Shown: positions 1-6,638, counted from the stretch's first letter. The stretch is 9,072 nucleotides of DNA from Candidatus Woesearchaeota archaeon (GCA_016215305.1 JACRKI010000180.1:1-9072), one strand, 5' to 3'. Notes: generated from the letters alone by a model not told the origin. Numbers and translations are program-made.

Positions 1-114
1 GAAGGGGACTATGAGTTTCTTTTGAAGACCACGCCGCTGCGTCTTCGAAATTGGAATTTGCTTGGAAGATTCTTTGACAATGATTTTCTTGAAAAAGCAA
101 AGGTGATTTTGTGA
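1..114 (+). CDS. 3' end of an unidentified gene (partial, cut by window start)
   Basis: Frame 1 is open from the first base and ends with TGA at 112-114, giving the last 37 residues of a protein (ending in EKAKVIL). The segment is mixed hydrophobic/basic with no motif I recognise. Its stop overlaps the GTG start of the next gene in a GTGA arrangement, so the two are almost certainly co-transcribed and perhaps translationally coupled. Partners of DUF6036/AbiEii-type nucleotidyltransferases are often winged-helix or antitoxin-like proteins, so that is a guess for this one, but the visible piece is too short to confirm it. Confidence 0.5.
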   Translation, partial: EGDYEFLLKTTPLRLRNWNLLGRFFDNDFLEKAKVIL

Positions 115-620
115 TTGACAAGAATGAGTTGTTGGCATGGCTCGCTGAAATGGATAAACGCTTAAAAGTGGAAATTATTATTGTTGCGGTTGGAGGGACA
201 GCAATGACTCTTTTAGGTTTAAAATCCTCCACTATTGATGTTGATTTCTGTCTCACCATGGCTGATAAAAAAACTTTTGAAAAACTGATGATAAAACAGG
301 ACAAGAAATGGAAAATTGATTTGTTTACTGATGGCTATATCTTTTCTGAACAGCTTCCTGCCGATTATGTTGATATAGCAAAAGAGATCAAAAGGATGAA
401 TCATATTGTTCTCAAAGCACTTCATCCGATAGATGTTGTCATTACTAAAGCTGCACGATTAAACGCGCGTGATGAGGAAGATATTGCAGCATTGGCAGGA
501 TTTGTGAAAAAAGAAGAACTTACCAAGCGATTTGAAAAAGTGGTAAAAACATATGCAGGCAAAGAGGAGGAGTATAGATATCATCTCGAAATTATTTTGA
601 AGCGATTCTTTACAAAATAA
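111..620 (+). CDS. DUF6036/AbiEii-like nucleotidyltransferase-fold protein
   Basis: 169 residues from a GTG start that overlaps the preceding stop codon. The N-terminal half carries the signature of minimal nucleotidyltransferase-fold proteins. VGGTAM (residues 27-32) matches the GG/GS glycine motif, TIDVDF (41-46) gives the paired acidic residues D43 and D45, and KID (68-70) could supply the third acidic residue. ITKAARLNARDEEDIAAL (111-128) matches the conserved K-x-x-R...RDxxDI segment of DUF6036/AbiEii proteins. The C-terminal part is helical and basic (KKEELTKRFEKVV). Members of this superfamily transfer nucleotides to tRNA or proteins, and many act as toxins beside an antitoxin gene. 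The tight overlap with the upstream gene fits such a pair but does not prove it. It converges on rlmH with a 2 nt gap. The fold assignment is fairly firm; the toxin role is inference. Confidence 0.72.
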   Translation: MIDKNELLAWLAEMDKRLKVEIIIVAVGGTAMTLLGLKSSTIDVDFCLTMADKKTFEKLMIKQDKKWKIDLFTDGYIFSEQLPADYVDIAKEIKRMNHIVLKALHPIDVVITKAARLNARDEEDIAALAGFVKKEELTKRFEKVVKTYAGKEEEYRYHLEIILKRFFTK

Positions 621-622
621 AT

Positions 623-1090
623 TCACTTCTGATACTTTCTTCCGCTATTAATCATCATCGCTCTATAAATTTGTTCGACCAAAAGAAGCAGTGCAATCTC
701 ATGCGGAAAGGTCATTGGTGACAGAGATAATAACAAATGTGCTTTCTTTTTTACTGTCTCATGCAATCCATATGCTCCTCCAATCACAAAAACTATATTC
801 TTTTCCTGATTCTTTTTGAGAAATTCCGCAAACGAAATGCTGTTCATTGTTTTGCCTTCTTCTGCGAGCGCGATGATCAAAGAAGTGCTTGTGTTTTTTT
901 CTTGCTTCTCTACTTTCTCGAGCAGTCGTTCTCCTTCTTTCTTCTTGACTGCTTCACTATCATTTGTCGCTTTTTCTTCTTTGACAGATTGAAGCAGTAT
1001 TCTTTCATTCGAAAGCCGCTTGAGATATTCTTGTATTAAGGATACAGTGTTTTTATCTTTGACTTCTCCAATACTAAGAATTGTTATCAT
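623..1090 (-). CDS. rlmH: 23S rRNA (pseudouridine-N3)-methyltransferase RlmH (SPOUT family)
   Basis: 155 residues, the usual family length. RlmH methylates N3 of the pseudouridine in helix 69 of 23S rRNA (position 1915 in E. coli) on assembled ribosomes, using S-adenosylmethionine bound in a SPOUT trefoil knot. Visible family motifs are ALAEEGK (74-80), the SAM-site loop FVIGGAYGL (101-109), LSLSPMTFPHE (121-131) and the knot helix EQIYRA (139-144). The C-terminus normally ends in Y-H-K/R/H. Here it reads GRKYQK, with Gln154 where the conserved His is expected, a change that needs only one base. The start ATG at 1088-1090 has a TATA-like box (minus-strand CTTTTATTGA, 1111-1120) about 26 nt upstream, suggesting a leaderless mRNA. 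The gene is better known from bacteria but is present in a subset of archaea. Confidence 0.94.
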   Translation of the reverse strand: MITILSIGEVKDKNTVSLIQEYLKRLSNERILLQSVKEEKATNDSEAVKKKEGERLLEKVEKQEKNTSTSLIIALAEEGKTMNSISFAEFLKKNQEKNIVFVIGGAYGLHETVKKKAHLLLSLSPMTFPHEIALLLLVEQIYRAMMINSGRKYQK

Positions 1091-1110
1091 TCTCTATGCA
1101 TTTGTTCACT

Positions 1111-1120
1111 TCAATAAAAG
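1111..1120 (-). promoter_or_regulatory. Putative TATA box of rlmH
   Basis: CTTTTATTGA on the minus strand, centred about 26 nt before the rlmH ATG, with purine-rich sequence upstream (GAAAAG). The spacing would put transcription initiation at or next to the ATG, as for leaderless archaeal genes. Confidence 0.35.
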
Positions 1121-1151
1121 CTTTTCTTGTTCCACAGTTTTATTTCTGAAA

Positions 1152-1178
1152 ATACCCCGCCCCTTGGGGCGGATGGGT
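1152..1178 (+). repeat. Left-end hairpin of the IS200 element
   Basis: A 7-bp perfect stem CCGCCCC (1157-1163) and GGGGCGG (1166-1172) closes on a TT loop. The 21 bases from 1152 to 1172 recur exactly at 1648-1668, and a TGGG follows both copies after one mismatched base. It is strikingly GC-rich against AT-rich surroundings. By family analogy this is the left-end structure bound by TnpA. Confidence 0.85.
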
Positions 1179-1181
1179 AAG

Positions 1182-1190
1182 TAAATAAAT
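1182..1190 (+). promoter_or_regulatory. Putative TATA box of tnpA
   Basis: TAAATAAAT is centred about 26 nt before the tnpA ATG at 1212, just inside the left hairpin. The spacing matches the other leaderless-type promoters in this window. Confidence 0.4.
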
Positions 1191-1211
1191 CTAATAGTTT
1201 TTGCTTCCATA

Positions 1212-1643
1212 ATGGACGTAGAATATGCATCGCATTGTTCGTATAGAATTAGATACCACATGGTATTTGTTGTAAAATATCGAAAGAAATTACTTTTAGA
1301 ACGTACTCGTCTTGAATTTTTGAGAGCAGTAATGCACGGATTATCAGAAAGATACTTTTTCAAGTTCGATGCGATAGGAATTGATGGAGATCATTTCCAT
1401 GTCGTTGTAGGAGCTGCTCCTCGATATTCTCCCTCAGAGATTATGAAAACAATCAAAAGTTGGAGTGCACGATTAATCTTCCAAAAATACCCTTACTTAA
1501 GGGATGAACTTTGGGGTGGCGAATTTTGGAGTGACGGTGGTCACATCGACACAGTAAGCGAGTATGGTGGTTTAGAAAAAATAAAGAAATATGTTCAAGA
1601 TCAAGGAAGAAATCTACATCAACTAAAGTTGTCAAAATTTTGA
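1212..1643 (+). CDS. tnpA: IS200/IS605 family transposase TnpA (Y1 HUH)
   Basis: 143 residues, full length for the family. TnpA is a dimeric single-strand DNA transposase that cuts beside end hairpins through a transient 5'-phosphotyrosine link (peel-and-paste transposition). All key elements are visible: the N-terminal CSYRIRYHMVFVVKYRKKLL block (9-28), the metal-binding HUH motif H61-F-H63 in DGDHFHVVV, the LWGGEFWSDGG strand (100-110), and the catalytic Tyr127 in IKKYVQDQ. No stop or frameshift interrupts it, so it may still be active. The TGA stop at 1641-1643 lies 8 nt before the right hairpin. There is no companion TnpB gene. Confidence 0.95.
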   Translation: MDVEYASHCSYRIRYHMVFVVKYRKKLLLERTRLEFLRAVMHGLSERYFFKFDAIGIDGDHFHVVVGAAPRYSPSEIMKTIKSWSARLIFQKYPYLRDELWGGEFWSDGGHIDTVSEYGGLEKIKKYVQDQGRNLHQLKLSKF

Positions 1644-1647
1644 GTGG

Positions 1648-1674
1648 ATACCCCGCCCCTTGGGGCGGTTGGGA
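1648..1674 (+). repeat. Right-end hairpin of the IS200 element
   Basis: Same 7-bp stem as the left end: CCGCCCC (1653-1659), TT loop, GGGGCGG (1662-1668), in the same orientation. The 21 bases from 1648 to 1668 are identical to the left copy. It may also act as a transcription stop for tnpA, although no T-run follows. Confidence 0.85.
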
Positions 1675-1740
1675 GGTTCATTTAATTTCTCTATACTGAC
1701 ATTTCTCTTAATAAAATCATTGTTTCTTTGAAAGACTAAT

Positions 1741-2268
1741 CTAAAAAATATAATTAGCGTGGTCAGGTTTACTTTTCCTAGTTCCTGTTTTTTCGTCAAT
1801 GTCAAAAAGATCAGTGGTATCATTGAATTGTACATTCTCGCCTGCTGCATGAATTGTGAAAGAGAAAGGATAATAAATTGATGCTGTTTGAGAAGTAATC
1901 TCTTCTATTTTCACCGCGTCTGCTGGAGAAGAAGCTGAAGCAGGATTGCTCAGCGCAAAGGTAAAAAAGAGCTGCTGTTCTCCATAGATAGACTTTGGAT
2001 CAATAAGAGAAATAATTGATGCGTCATCTGCTGCTGTATATTCCAAGTTATATCCTTTTTCAGCAGTAATCATGGTACTGTAGGTGATTGGAAAATAACC
2101 TTTTCTTTCAAATGTCTTGTCAGCAATTTTTTTTGAAAGAGCATACAATTCAGGAAAAGAAGTGGGGATTTCTGTATGAAATTCTTCCACAGTCGTTTGA
2201 GTCCCTGAAGAAACAAGAGTGATGGGGATTATAATATCTGCTGAAACGCTTTGTTCCTGGAAAGCCAC
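1741..2268 (-). CDS. C-terminal fragment of the broken surface-protein gene
   Basis: 175 codons if translation restarts at the GTG at 2266-2268, twelve bases after the in-frame TAA. The fragment has no signal or membrane helix of its own, so if made separately it would stay in the cytoplasm, which argues against it being an independent gene. The segment SFPELYALSKKIADKTF corresponds to the neighbour's SNLLKMYDIAKQITENQ. NDTTDLFDIDEKTG corresponds to the core of its cadherin/He_PIG-like domain. The last residues (TRKSKPDHANYIF) diverge from the family pattern, consistent with loss of the true 3' end toward the IS200 element. Confidence 0.5.
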   Translation of the reverse strand: MAFQEQSVSADIIIPITLVSSGTQTTVEEFHTEIPTSFPELYALSKKIADKTFERKGYFPITYSTMITAEKGYNLEYTAADDASIISLIDPKSIYGEQQLFFTFALSNPASASSPADAVKIEEITSQTASIYYPFSFTIHAAGENVQFNDTTDLFDIDEKTGTRKSKPDHANYIF

Positions 2269-2277
2269 AGTTATTTT

Positions 2278-2685
2278 TTAAATAGCATATGAACCTCTAA
2301 CACAAGAAATATTTGAAAGTCCAACAAGACAAGAATCCAAAGGCATGGAAAGATATTGCTCCATTTGATTCGCGATTTCATCCAGAGAAGGGATATATGT
2401 TTTTTGATCATATAAAAAATAAGGGATAGAAAGAATCATCAGAGCGTCTGTTTTTGGTTCTGGAACAATATTGTATCCGCCACGCAATCCTATAGTAAAC
2501 AGCGCTTCTTTTGTGGTTTCATCGAGGCATCCTTGCACATATGCGCGCACTGATTCTTCTTCAACTCCGCCTGATGTTTGAGAAATTTTTCCCTGCTGAA
2601 GAGAAAACATAATGAGTCCAATACTGAGGAGAACAAGAAGACCTATAATCACAAAAACACTTATCTGGCCGCGAAGATCTTTCAT
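2278..2685 (-). CDS. N-terminal fragment of the broken surface-protein gene (pilin-like signal anchor)
   Basis: 135 residues from ATG at 2683-2685. The N-terminus MKDLRGQISVFVIIGLLVLL (1-20) is a short basic leader followed by Q-x-S and a long hydrophobic helix, like archaeal class III (type IV pilin-like) signals. C53 in YVQGCL, GGY (69-71) and IPYF (87-90) match the intact divergent paralog. C119 and C128 probably lie outside the membrane. It ends at TAA 2278-2280, exactly where the paralog continues. The promoter is intact, so a truncated anchored product could still be made. A shorter functional protein cannot be excluded, but the in-frame continuation downstream argues for recent decay. 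Confidence 0.6.
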   Translation of the reverse strand: MKDLRGQISVFVIIGLLVLLSIGLIMFSLQQGKISQTSGGVEEESVRAYVQGCLDETTKEALFTIGLRGGYNIVPEPKTDALMILSIPYFLYDQKTYIPSLDEIANQMEQYLSMPLDSCLVGLSNISCVRGSYAI

Positions 2686-2765
2686 GGAAGTATTTCGCGA
2701 AATAATCTATTTAAATTTATGTTTTCTAAAAGCATATAAACACAAAGAGCAAGAAAAAGAAGAAA
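2686..2765. promoter_or_regulatory. Divergent promoter region between the two paralogous surface-protein genes
   Basis: In 80 bp, a TTTAAA core (2710-2715, within TATTTAAATTTA) is centred about 27 nt before the minus-strand ATG at 2685. A second box, CATATAAA (2733-2740), is centred about 29 nt before the plus-strand ATG at 2766. Both spacings predict leaderless or nearly leaderless transcripts. The boxes are only about 24 nt apart, so the two initiation complexes would probably compete. The plus-strand start is preceded by a purine-rich run (AAGAGCAAGAAAAAGAAGAAA). Confidence 0.5.
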
Positions 2766-3821
2766 ATGTTGTTCTTTGTCAAAAACAAAAAAGCGCAAGT
2801 CACTCTTTTCATTCTTATTGGATTGCTCATCTTTTTGACTATTGGTTTCTTTACTCTCTACACCACTCAACAGACAGCAATTTCTCAAGAAGATAAAAAC
2901 ATGCAAGTAAGCATAGAAACATACCTCCAAAATTGTCTTGAACAGCAACTCCCAAACATTCTTCGTCTTGTCGCATTTCAGGGAGGATATTATGAAGCGC
3001 CACCATATTCAATGACATACTTTTTTGAAGATGAATATTATTTGTACTACCCATATCTTTCCTATTATTATCTGAATTACAATGATCTTTCCGCGGCAAC
3101 AGAAACAGTTCAAGAACAAATCTCAAAAGGGATTCTTGCGAAAGAAGAGAAATGCACTGCGATCCCGCAAAACTATATCCTTACTCTTGGAACTGCTGAC
3201 GTTGAAACAACACTGCGTGATACCACTGTTGAAGCGACTGTTGATTTGCATGCAAGTTTTCACACAGATTCGAGCACAATCACGCTTTCTCCGCTTCATA
3301 TCGCGGAAAAATCAAATCTGCTGAAGATGTATGACATCGCAAAACAAATTACTGAGAATCAAGCACAGTATCAAGATCAGTGGTGCGTCGCTTGCATCTC
3401 TCAAATTCTCAATGGAACAGATGTTTCTCTGGAAAGAGAAGAGGTTATTCGAGATGAAGAAAGAGAGGTGATCTATGTTCTTTACGACAATGAAAATCTG
3501 TCGTTTCGATTTGTTCACGGATTTCCTTATTTTGGAGAATATACGCAGCCAATTCTTTACCCTATCAAAAACCTGACTGCGACTGCGGGACAGGAATTTA
3601 TCTATACCGTGAAAGCGCAAGGAATCAATCTCACGTACAGCGACACAACAAACTTGTTTGATATTGATAAAAAAACAGGCGTTATTCATTTTACTCCAAA
3701 AGAAACTGACGTCGGAGCATCCATCATAACAATCACTGCGACAGACATCAATAATCAATCAGCAGAAATAAACACCCTCTTTTTTATCAAAGAAGAATTA
3801 TACGCGGGGATTGTCCAATGA
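2766..3821 (+). CDS. Membrane-anchored pilin-like surface protein with C-terminal cadherin/Ig-like domain
   Basis: 351 residues. The N-terminus KNKKAQVTLFILIGLLIFL (6-24) is a basic leader, then Q-V-T and a 20-residue hydrophobic helix, resembling archaeal class III prepilin signals and leaving the rest outside the cell. The middle has C57, a Tyr-rich patch (about 82-105), C130, and the pair C207-x2-C210. Residues 262-345 form a dystroglycan-type cadherin/He_PIG-like Ig fold: NLTATAGQEFIYTV, NLFDIDKKTGVIHFTP, VGASIITITATD. Such domains mediate adhesion or act as spacers. I recognise the N-terminal layout from families widespread in DPANN genomes, without known function. Its stop overlaps the next start (ATGA, 3818-3821), tying it to the secreted muralytic-type protein. 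A degraded paralog lies divergently upstream. Confidence 0.78.
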   Translation: MLFFVKNKKAQVTLFILIGLLIFLTIGFFTLYTTQQTAISQEDKNMQVSIETYLQNCLEQQLPNILRLVAFQGGYYEAPPYSMTYFFEDEYYLYYPYLSYYYLNYNDLSAATETVQEQISKGILAKEEKCTAIPQNYILTLGTADVETTLRDTTVEATVDLHASFHTDSSTITLSPLHIAEKSNLLKMYDIAKQITENQAQYQDQWCVACISQILNGTDVSLEREEVIRDEEREVIYVLYDNENLSFRFVHGFPYFGEYTQPILYPIKNLTATAGQEFIYTVKAQGINLTYSDTTNLFDIDKKTGVIHFTPKETDVGASIITITATDINNQSAEINTLFFIKEELYAGIVQ

Positions 3822-6574
3822 ACAAAAATAGCCAAATTCCCCCTAAAATCGCGACGCCGCTTAGAATATTATTCTCTCTTTTCGCTTCTATCCTGCTCTT
3901 TGCACTTTTTTTTCCTGCTGTTTTTTCCCAGAGCTTCCAGGAATTTGATCAGATTGAAAATCCAACTGCTTCTGATTTGTCAACTGTTCCCAACCCAACC
4001 ATTGATGACTTCTCACGACTAAGCCCTGATGAACAACAACAATATTTGCTCATCAGTTATAACGCAGACTTTGCAGCAGATTACCTCGCAATGTCGGCGG
4101 ACTTTTCAGACAAAAATGACAGAATCATTGCTGAACAATATTACTCAGATACGCCAGATCACATTAATGATAATCCAACTCAATTTACTGAGTATATGAA
4201 CCAACAAGGAATTACCATTACTCTTAAAGGACCAGTCATAGATTATGAAAACGGCGTTCTTACGGGAACAAATCAGGTGCTCAATGTGAACCAATTTCGA
4301 AGAACTCCTGCAAAAGATTATTATAACATCATTGTAGGAGCAGACGGAACTGTTTATCTGCAAACCAAAAGTGGAGCAAAAGTTGTCCAATTTACAGGAA
4401 CATTACAAACGCAATCCACTGGAAAGTTTACTCTCACGCAAGGAACTATTCATGGAGTTGCTATAACAAACGGAAAAGATCTGGATTTTAATGGTGATGG
4501 AAATATAGATGGAGGAACAGTCACTTCATATGGAGGGATCACATTCAGCGAACCAACAGTAATCAAAACAGAAGGAATAGGAGGAACAGATATTGTTCTT
4601 CAGGACGCAAAAATAAAATCATTTGCAAAAGGAAATGAAGGATCATACAGAGTTATAACAGGGAATGTCATTATAGAAGATTATAACGCAATCGATGGAG
4701 CAATCAGAATCCCTGCTGGAAAAACACTCCAGATAAATGAAGTCACATTGAAAGCGCAAAGTGAACCAGTCACTGTAGAAATAGATGATCAATGGTGGTT
4801 TGAAAAATACGCAGATCCCATCAAAGCCGCGTTTGGGCAGGAAACAGAAGGAAGTTATGTTCAGCTCATTAAAAGAGATGAAGAAAAAACAATTGAAACG
4901 CAGGGAGGCCTTAAGATTTCCATGAACGCCCAGGAATTTGTCACCGGAACTGCTTCTGAGCCAGAGGATACCTTTGAAGCTTTTAGTTTTGATGAAGCGA
5001 AGAATGGTGTTGCATACAGAAAAGGCGATGCAGGAAATACTGTACAAATGATTCAAGAAATGCTTATGAATTCTGAAGATCCGGATACTGGACAACCATA
5101 CTTAAACCCAACATACACAACCAAAAGCGGACAAACAATTTCTTCTCATGACGGATTATTTGGAGCATTAACTGAAGAGGCGCTCAAAGCATGGCAGGAG
5201 GATAAAGGGATAAAAGCAGATGGAAAATTCGGAAAAGGAAGCCTGACTCTTCTGCAAGAAGAAATGAAAGGAACACAAAATGTAGATATTTCAACCAGTG
5301 GAAAGACTGTCCTTACTACTGATGGAACACAATTGAAAATGAGCATGAGAGACGCTTCTTTGAACGTCAATGGACACCAATATACCGCGACAAAAGAAGA
5401 TCCTCTTCTTGTCGCGAACGCTGAAAATAAAGGAGACGTTGGATTTCCTATCACCGTTGATTCAAGAAATACTGCTGGAGACGCCGCGACTGGAATTTCT
5501 GCAAATTACCGCGATTGTTCTGTTGGAACTGCAGGATCAGAAGAATATCTGTGCCAAACTGCTGTAGAAGGAGAACAAACCATTGGCGCAGCAAAAGCTT
5601 TGGGAAGTGATTACCTTCTTGAAGTTGCCTCTGAAAAATGCTCAACTTCCTACACACGAGCAGGAGAAGCTGTTTGCACGATCATCACAAATAATGAAGG
5701 GGCATTAAATGTTGTCAAGAAAGTGACAGAAGACATGGAACCGACTGCCATTCCTGAACAAGCATTTCCCCTTCCTGAAGAAAGAACAATATCCTCATAT
5801 TCTCCAGAGCAAAAAAAAGCAAGAGATAATCTTGCAAAACTCGGGTTAAGTGATCCTGATACTGCTGTTTCTGTCATTTATACTTCAGCTGAAAAAGTGA
5901 GCGAAGAGTATCAGGTTCCTACTCAAACAGATGACATTGCAGGACTTACCATGTCTCTCGCAATGGTGGAATCTTATTTGGGAGAACCAAACGAAGCTGG
6001 CTCAGCGAAATTATGGAGAGAAAGTCAATACGCGAAGATTGAAGACGCGACAGGAATTATTCCTGATAGAGTTTCTCTTGGACCAATGCAAGTTCAGATA
6101 GGAAACGCGAAAGCAAACGCAGAAAGCGTTGGAGACACTGAGTTTAACGCAGGATCTTTGGTGACATTTGAAGGGGGCATCAACGCGGGAACACGACAGG
6201 CAACCAAATTATGGAAAGAATATGAAGGAGAAGCGAACACTTATGAGGGAAAAGTAGCACTCACTGCCACTGCATATAATATAGGAGATGATGCGCCGCG
6301 AATTGCCGCAACACAACAACAGCTTGCGAATTTAGGATACAAAGTTGAAGTGACTGGATTAGAAGATGACCAATATCAAAGCGCACTTGAGCAGTATCAG
6401 CAAACAAGCGCAAATTCTGGTCAACCAGTGGAAGAACAAGTGAGAACTGATTGGGAAAAAAAGTACAACGTGAAAGCTCCCACCGCAATTCCTGTTCACT
6501 CTGATTATGTCAGTCGAGTGGTGAGATACTGCGCAAGAATTACTGGAAGATGCCATTCTGATTTATCAAGTTAG
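3818..6574 (+). CDS. Secreted multidomain lytic-transglycosylase/lysozyme-fold protein with peptidoglycan-binding domain
   Basis: 918 residues. A basic N-terminus and a hydrophobic stretch (17-35) ending AVFSQS form a Sec signal, cleaved near residue 37. A helical region (40-130) is followed by a Gly/Thr-rich beta-strand segment (about 135-380), which looks like a repetitive beta-solenoid and holds the Ca-binding loop DFNGDGNIDG (223-232). Residues 396-481 are a PG_binding_1 module (YRKGDAGNTVQMIQEML, DGLFGALTEEALKAWQ, KADGKFGKGSLTLLQ). Two matching C-x11-C pairs (567/579, 608/620) suggest disulfides. Residues 705-910 resemble SLT/GH23 lysozyme folds: proposed catalytic E718 in LAMVES, SLGPMQV (753-759), GGINAGT (786-792), TAYNIG (818-823), DYVSRVVRY (896-904). 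The fold implies cleavage of GlcNAc-MurNAc-like glycans outside the cell. The start follows from the ATGA overlap with the upstream gene. Activity is not proven; the E718 to GPMQ spacing is longer than in classic SLT enzymes. Confidence 0.82.
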   Translation: MNKNSQIPPKIATPLRILFSLFASILLFALFFPAVFSQSFQEFDQIENPTASDLSTVPNPTIDDFSRLSPDEQQQYLLISYNADFAADYLAMSADFSDKNDRIIAEQYYSDTPDHINDNPTQFTEYMNQQGITITLKGPVIDYENGVLTGTNQVLNVNQFRRTPAKDYYNIIVGADGTVYLQTKSGAKVVQFTGTLQTQSTGKFTLTQGTIHGVAITNGKDLDFNGDGNIDGGTVTSYGGITFSEPTVIKTEGIGGTDIVLQDAKIKSFAKGNEGSYRVITGNVIIEDYNAIDGAIRIPAGKTLQINEVTLKAQSEPVTVEIDDQWWFEKYADPIKAAFGQETEGSYVQLIKRDEEKTIETQGGLKISMNAQEFVTGTASEPEDTFEAFSFDEAKNGVAYRKGDAGNTVQMIQEMLMNSEDPDTGQPYLNPTYTTKSGQTISSHDGLFGALTEEALKAWQEDKGIKADGKFGKGSLTLLQEEMKGTQNVDISTSGKTVLTTDGTQLKMSMRDASLNVNGHQYTATKEDPLLVANAENKGDVGFPITVDSRNTAGDAATGISANYRDCSVGTAGSEEYLCQTAVEGEQTIGAAKALGSDYLLEVASEKCSTSYTRAGEAVCTIITNNEGALNVVKKVTEDMEPTAIPEQAFPLPEERTISSYSPEQKKARDNLAKLGLSDPDTAVSVIYTSAEKVSEEYQVPTQTDDIAGLTMSLAMVESYLGEPNEAGSAKLWRESQYAKIEDATGIIPDRVSLGPMQVQIGNAKANAESVGDTEFNAGSLVTFEGGINAGTRQATKLWKEYEGEANTYEGKVALTATAYNIGDDAPRIAATQQQLANLGYKVEVTGLEDDQYQSALEQYQQTSANSGQPVEEQVRTDWEKKYNVKAPTAIPVHSDYVSRVVRYCARITGRCHSDLSS

Positions 6575-6605
6575 ATATCTTCATTATCAATAGAATTTCG
6601 GAATG

Positions 6606-6620
6606 TTTAAAGATAAATAC
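6606..6620 (+). promoter_or_regulatory. Putative TATA element of the kinase gene
   Basis: TTTAAAGATAAATAC lies 19-33 nt before the ATG at 6639, and its ATAAATAC part matches the AAATAC ending of the ferredoxin promoter. It falls inside the coding frame if the upstream ATG at 6603 is used. That is the main reason for preferring the 6639 start. Confidence 0.45.
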
Positions 6621-6638
6621 TTTTTTCTCTTTCAGATA

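Larger units (their letters stand above)
1152..1674 (+). mobile_element. IS200-type (IS200/IS605 family) insertion sequence, tnpA only
   Basis: A single Y1/HUH transposase gene is bracketed by two copies of the same GC-rich hairpin in the same orientation (1152-1178 and 1648-1674). Subterminal hairpins recognised by TnpA are the hallmark of this family, which lacks terminal inverted repeats and makes no target duplication. The limits given are the hairpins; the true cleavage sites should lie some bases outside each and cannot be fixed without an empty site. No tnpB, iscB or guide-RNA scaffold is seen. The element sits upstream of rlmH and 67 bp beyond the end of the broken surface-protein gene. 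Confidence 0.88.
1741..2685 (-). pseudogene. Broken paralog of the membrane-anchored surface protein gene at 2766-3821
   Basis: Read on the minus strand from 2685, the frame is interrupted once, by TAA at 2278-2280. It then continues in the same frame (K-I-T then V/M-AFQEQ) to TAG at 1741-1743. The two pieces together parallel the intact neighbour from the anchor helix through the C-terminal Ig fold: YVQGCL/YLQNCL, GGY, IPYF/YPYL, and DTTDLFDIDEKTG/DTTNLFDIDKKTG. After that last motif the homology stops abruptly, so the last strands of the Ig domain are missing. One nonsense change plus 3' truncation is the simplest reading; a sequencing error at the A6 run (2272-2277) beside the stop is less likely because the frame is unchanged across it. 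Confidence 0.72.

Noticed and set aside
737..1039. 100-codon plus-strand frame opposite rlmH
   Set aside because: Antisense shadow: Phe/Cys-rich composition and complete overlap with a confidently identified gene.
1106..1363. 85-codon minus-strand frame over the IS left end
   Set aside because: It reads through the hairpin (RPKGRGI) and antisense to tnpA; the same peptide appears at the right hairpin, so it is a by-product of the repeat.
1152..1674. CRISPR array or other direct-repeat array
   Set aside because: Only two copies of the 21-base repeat, 496 bp apart, flanking a transposase; no regular spacers anywhere in the window.
1632..1850. 72-codon minus-strand frame overlapping the broken gene's 3' end, considered as its frameshifted C-terminus
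   Set aside because: The translation (GKVNLTTLIIFFRLVFQ) does not match the remaining strands of the paralog's Ig domain and runs into the IS hairpin.
2278..2280. TAA read as a sense codon (recoding)
   Set aside because: Other genes here (111-620, 6639-8213, 8843-9072) end in TAA, so genome-wide recoding is not plausible.
3312..3758. 148-codon minus-strand frame inside the surface-protein gene
   Set aside because: Antisense to a gene with clear domains; no promoter or recognisable motif.
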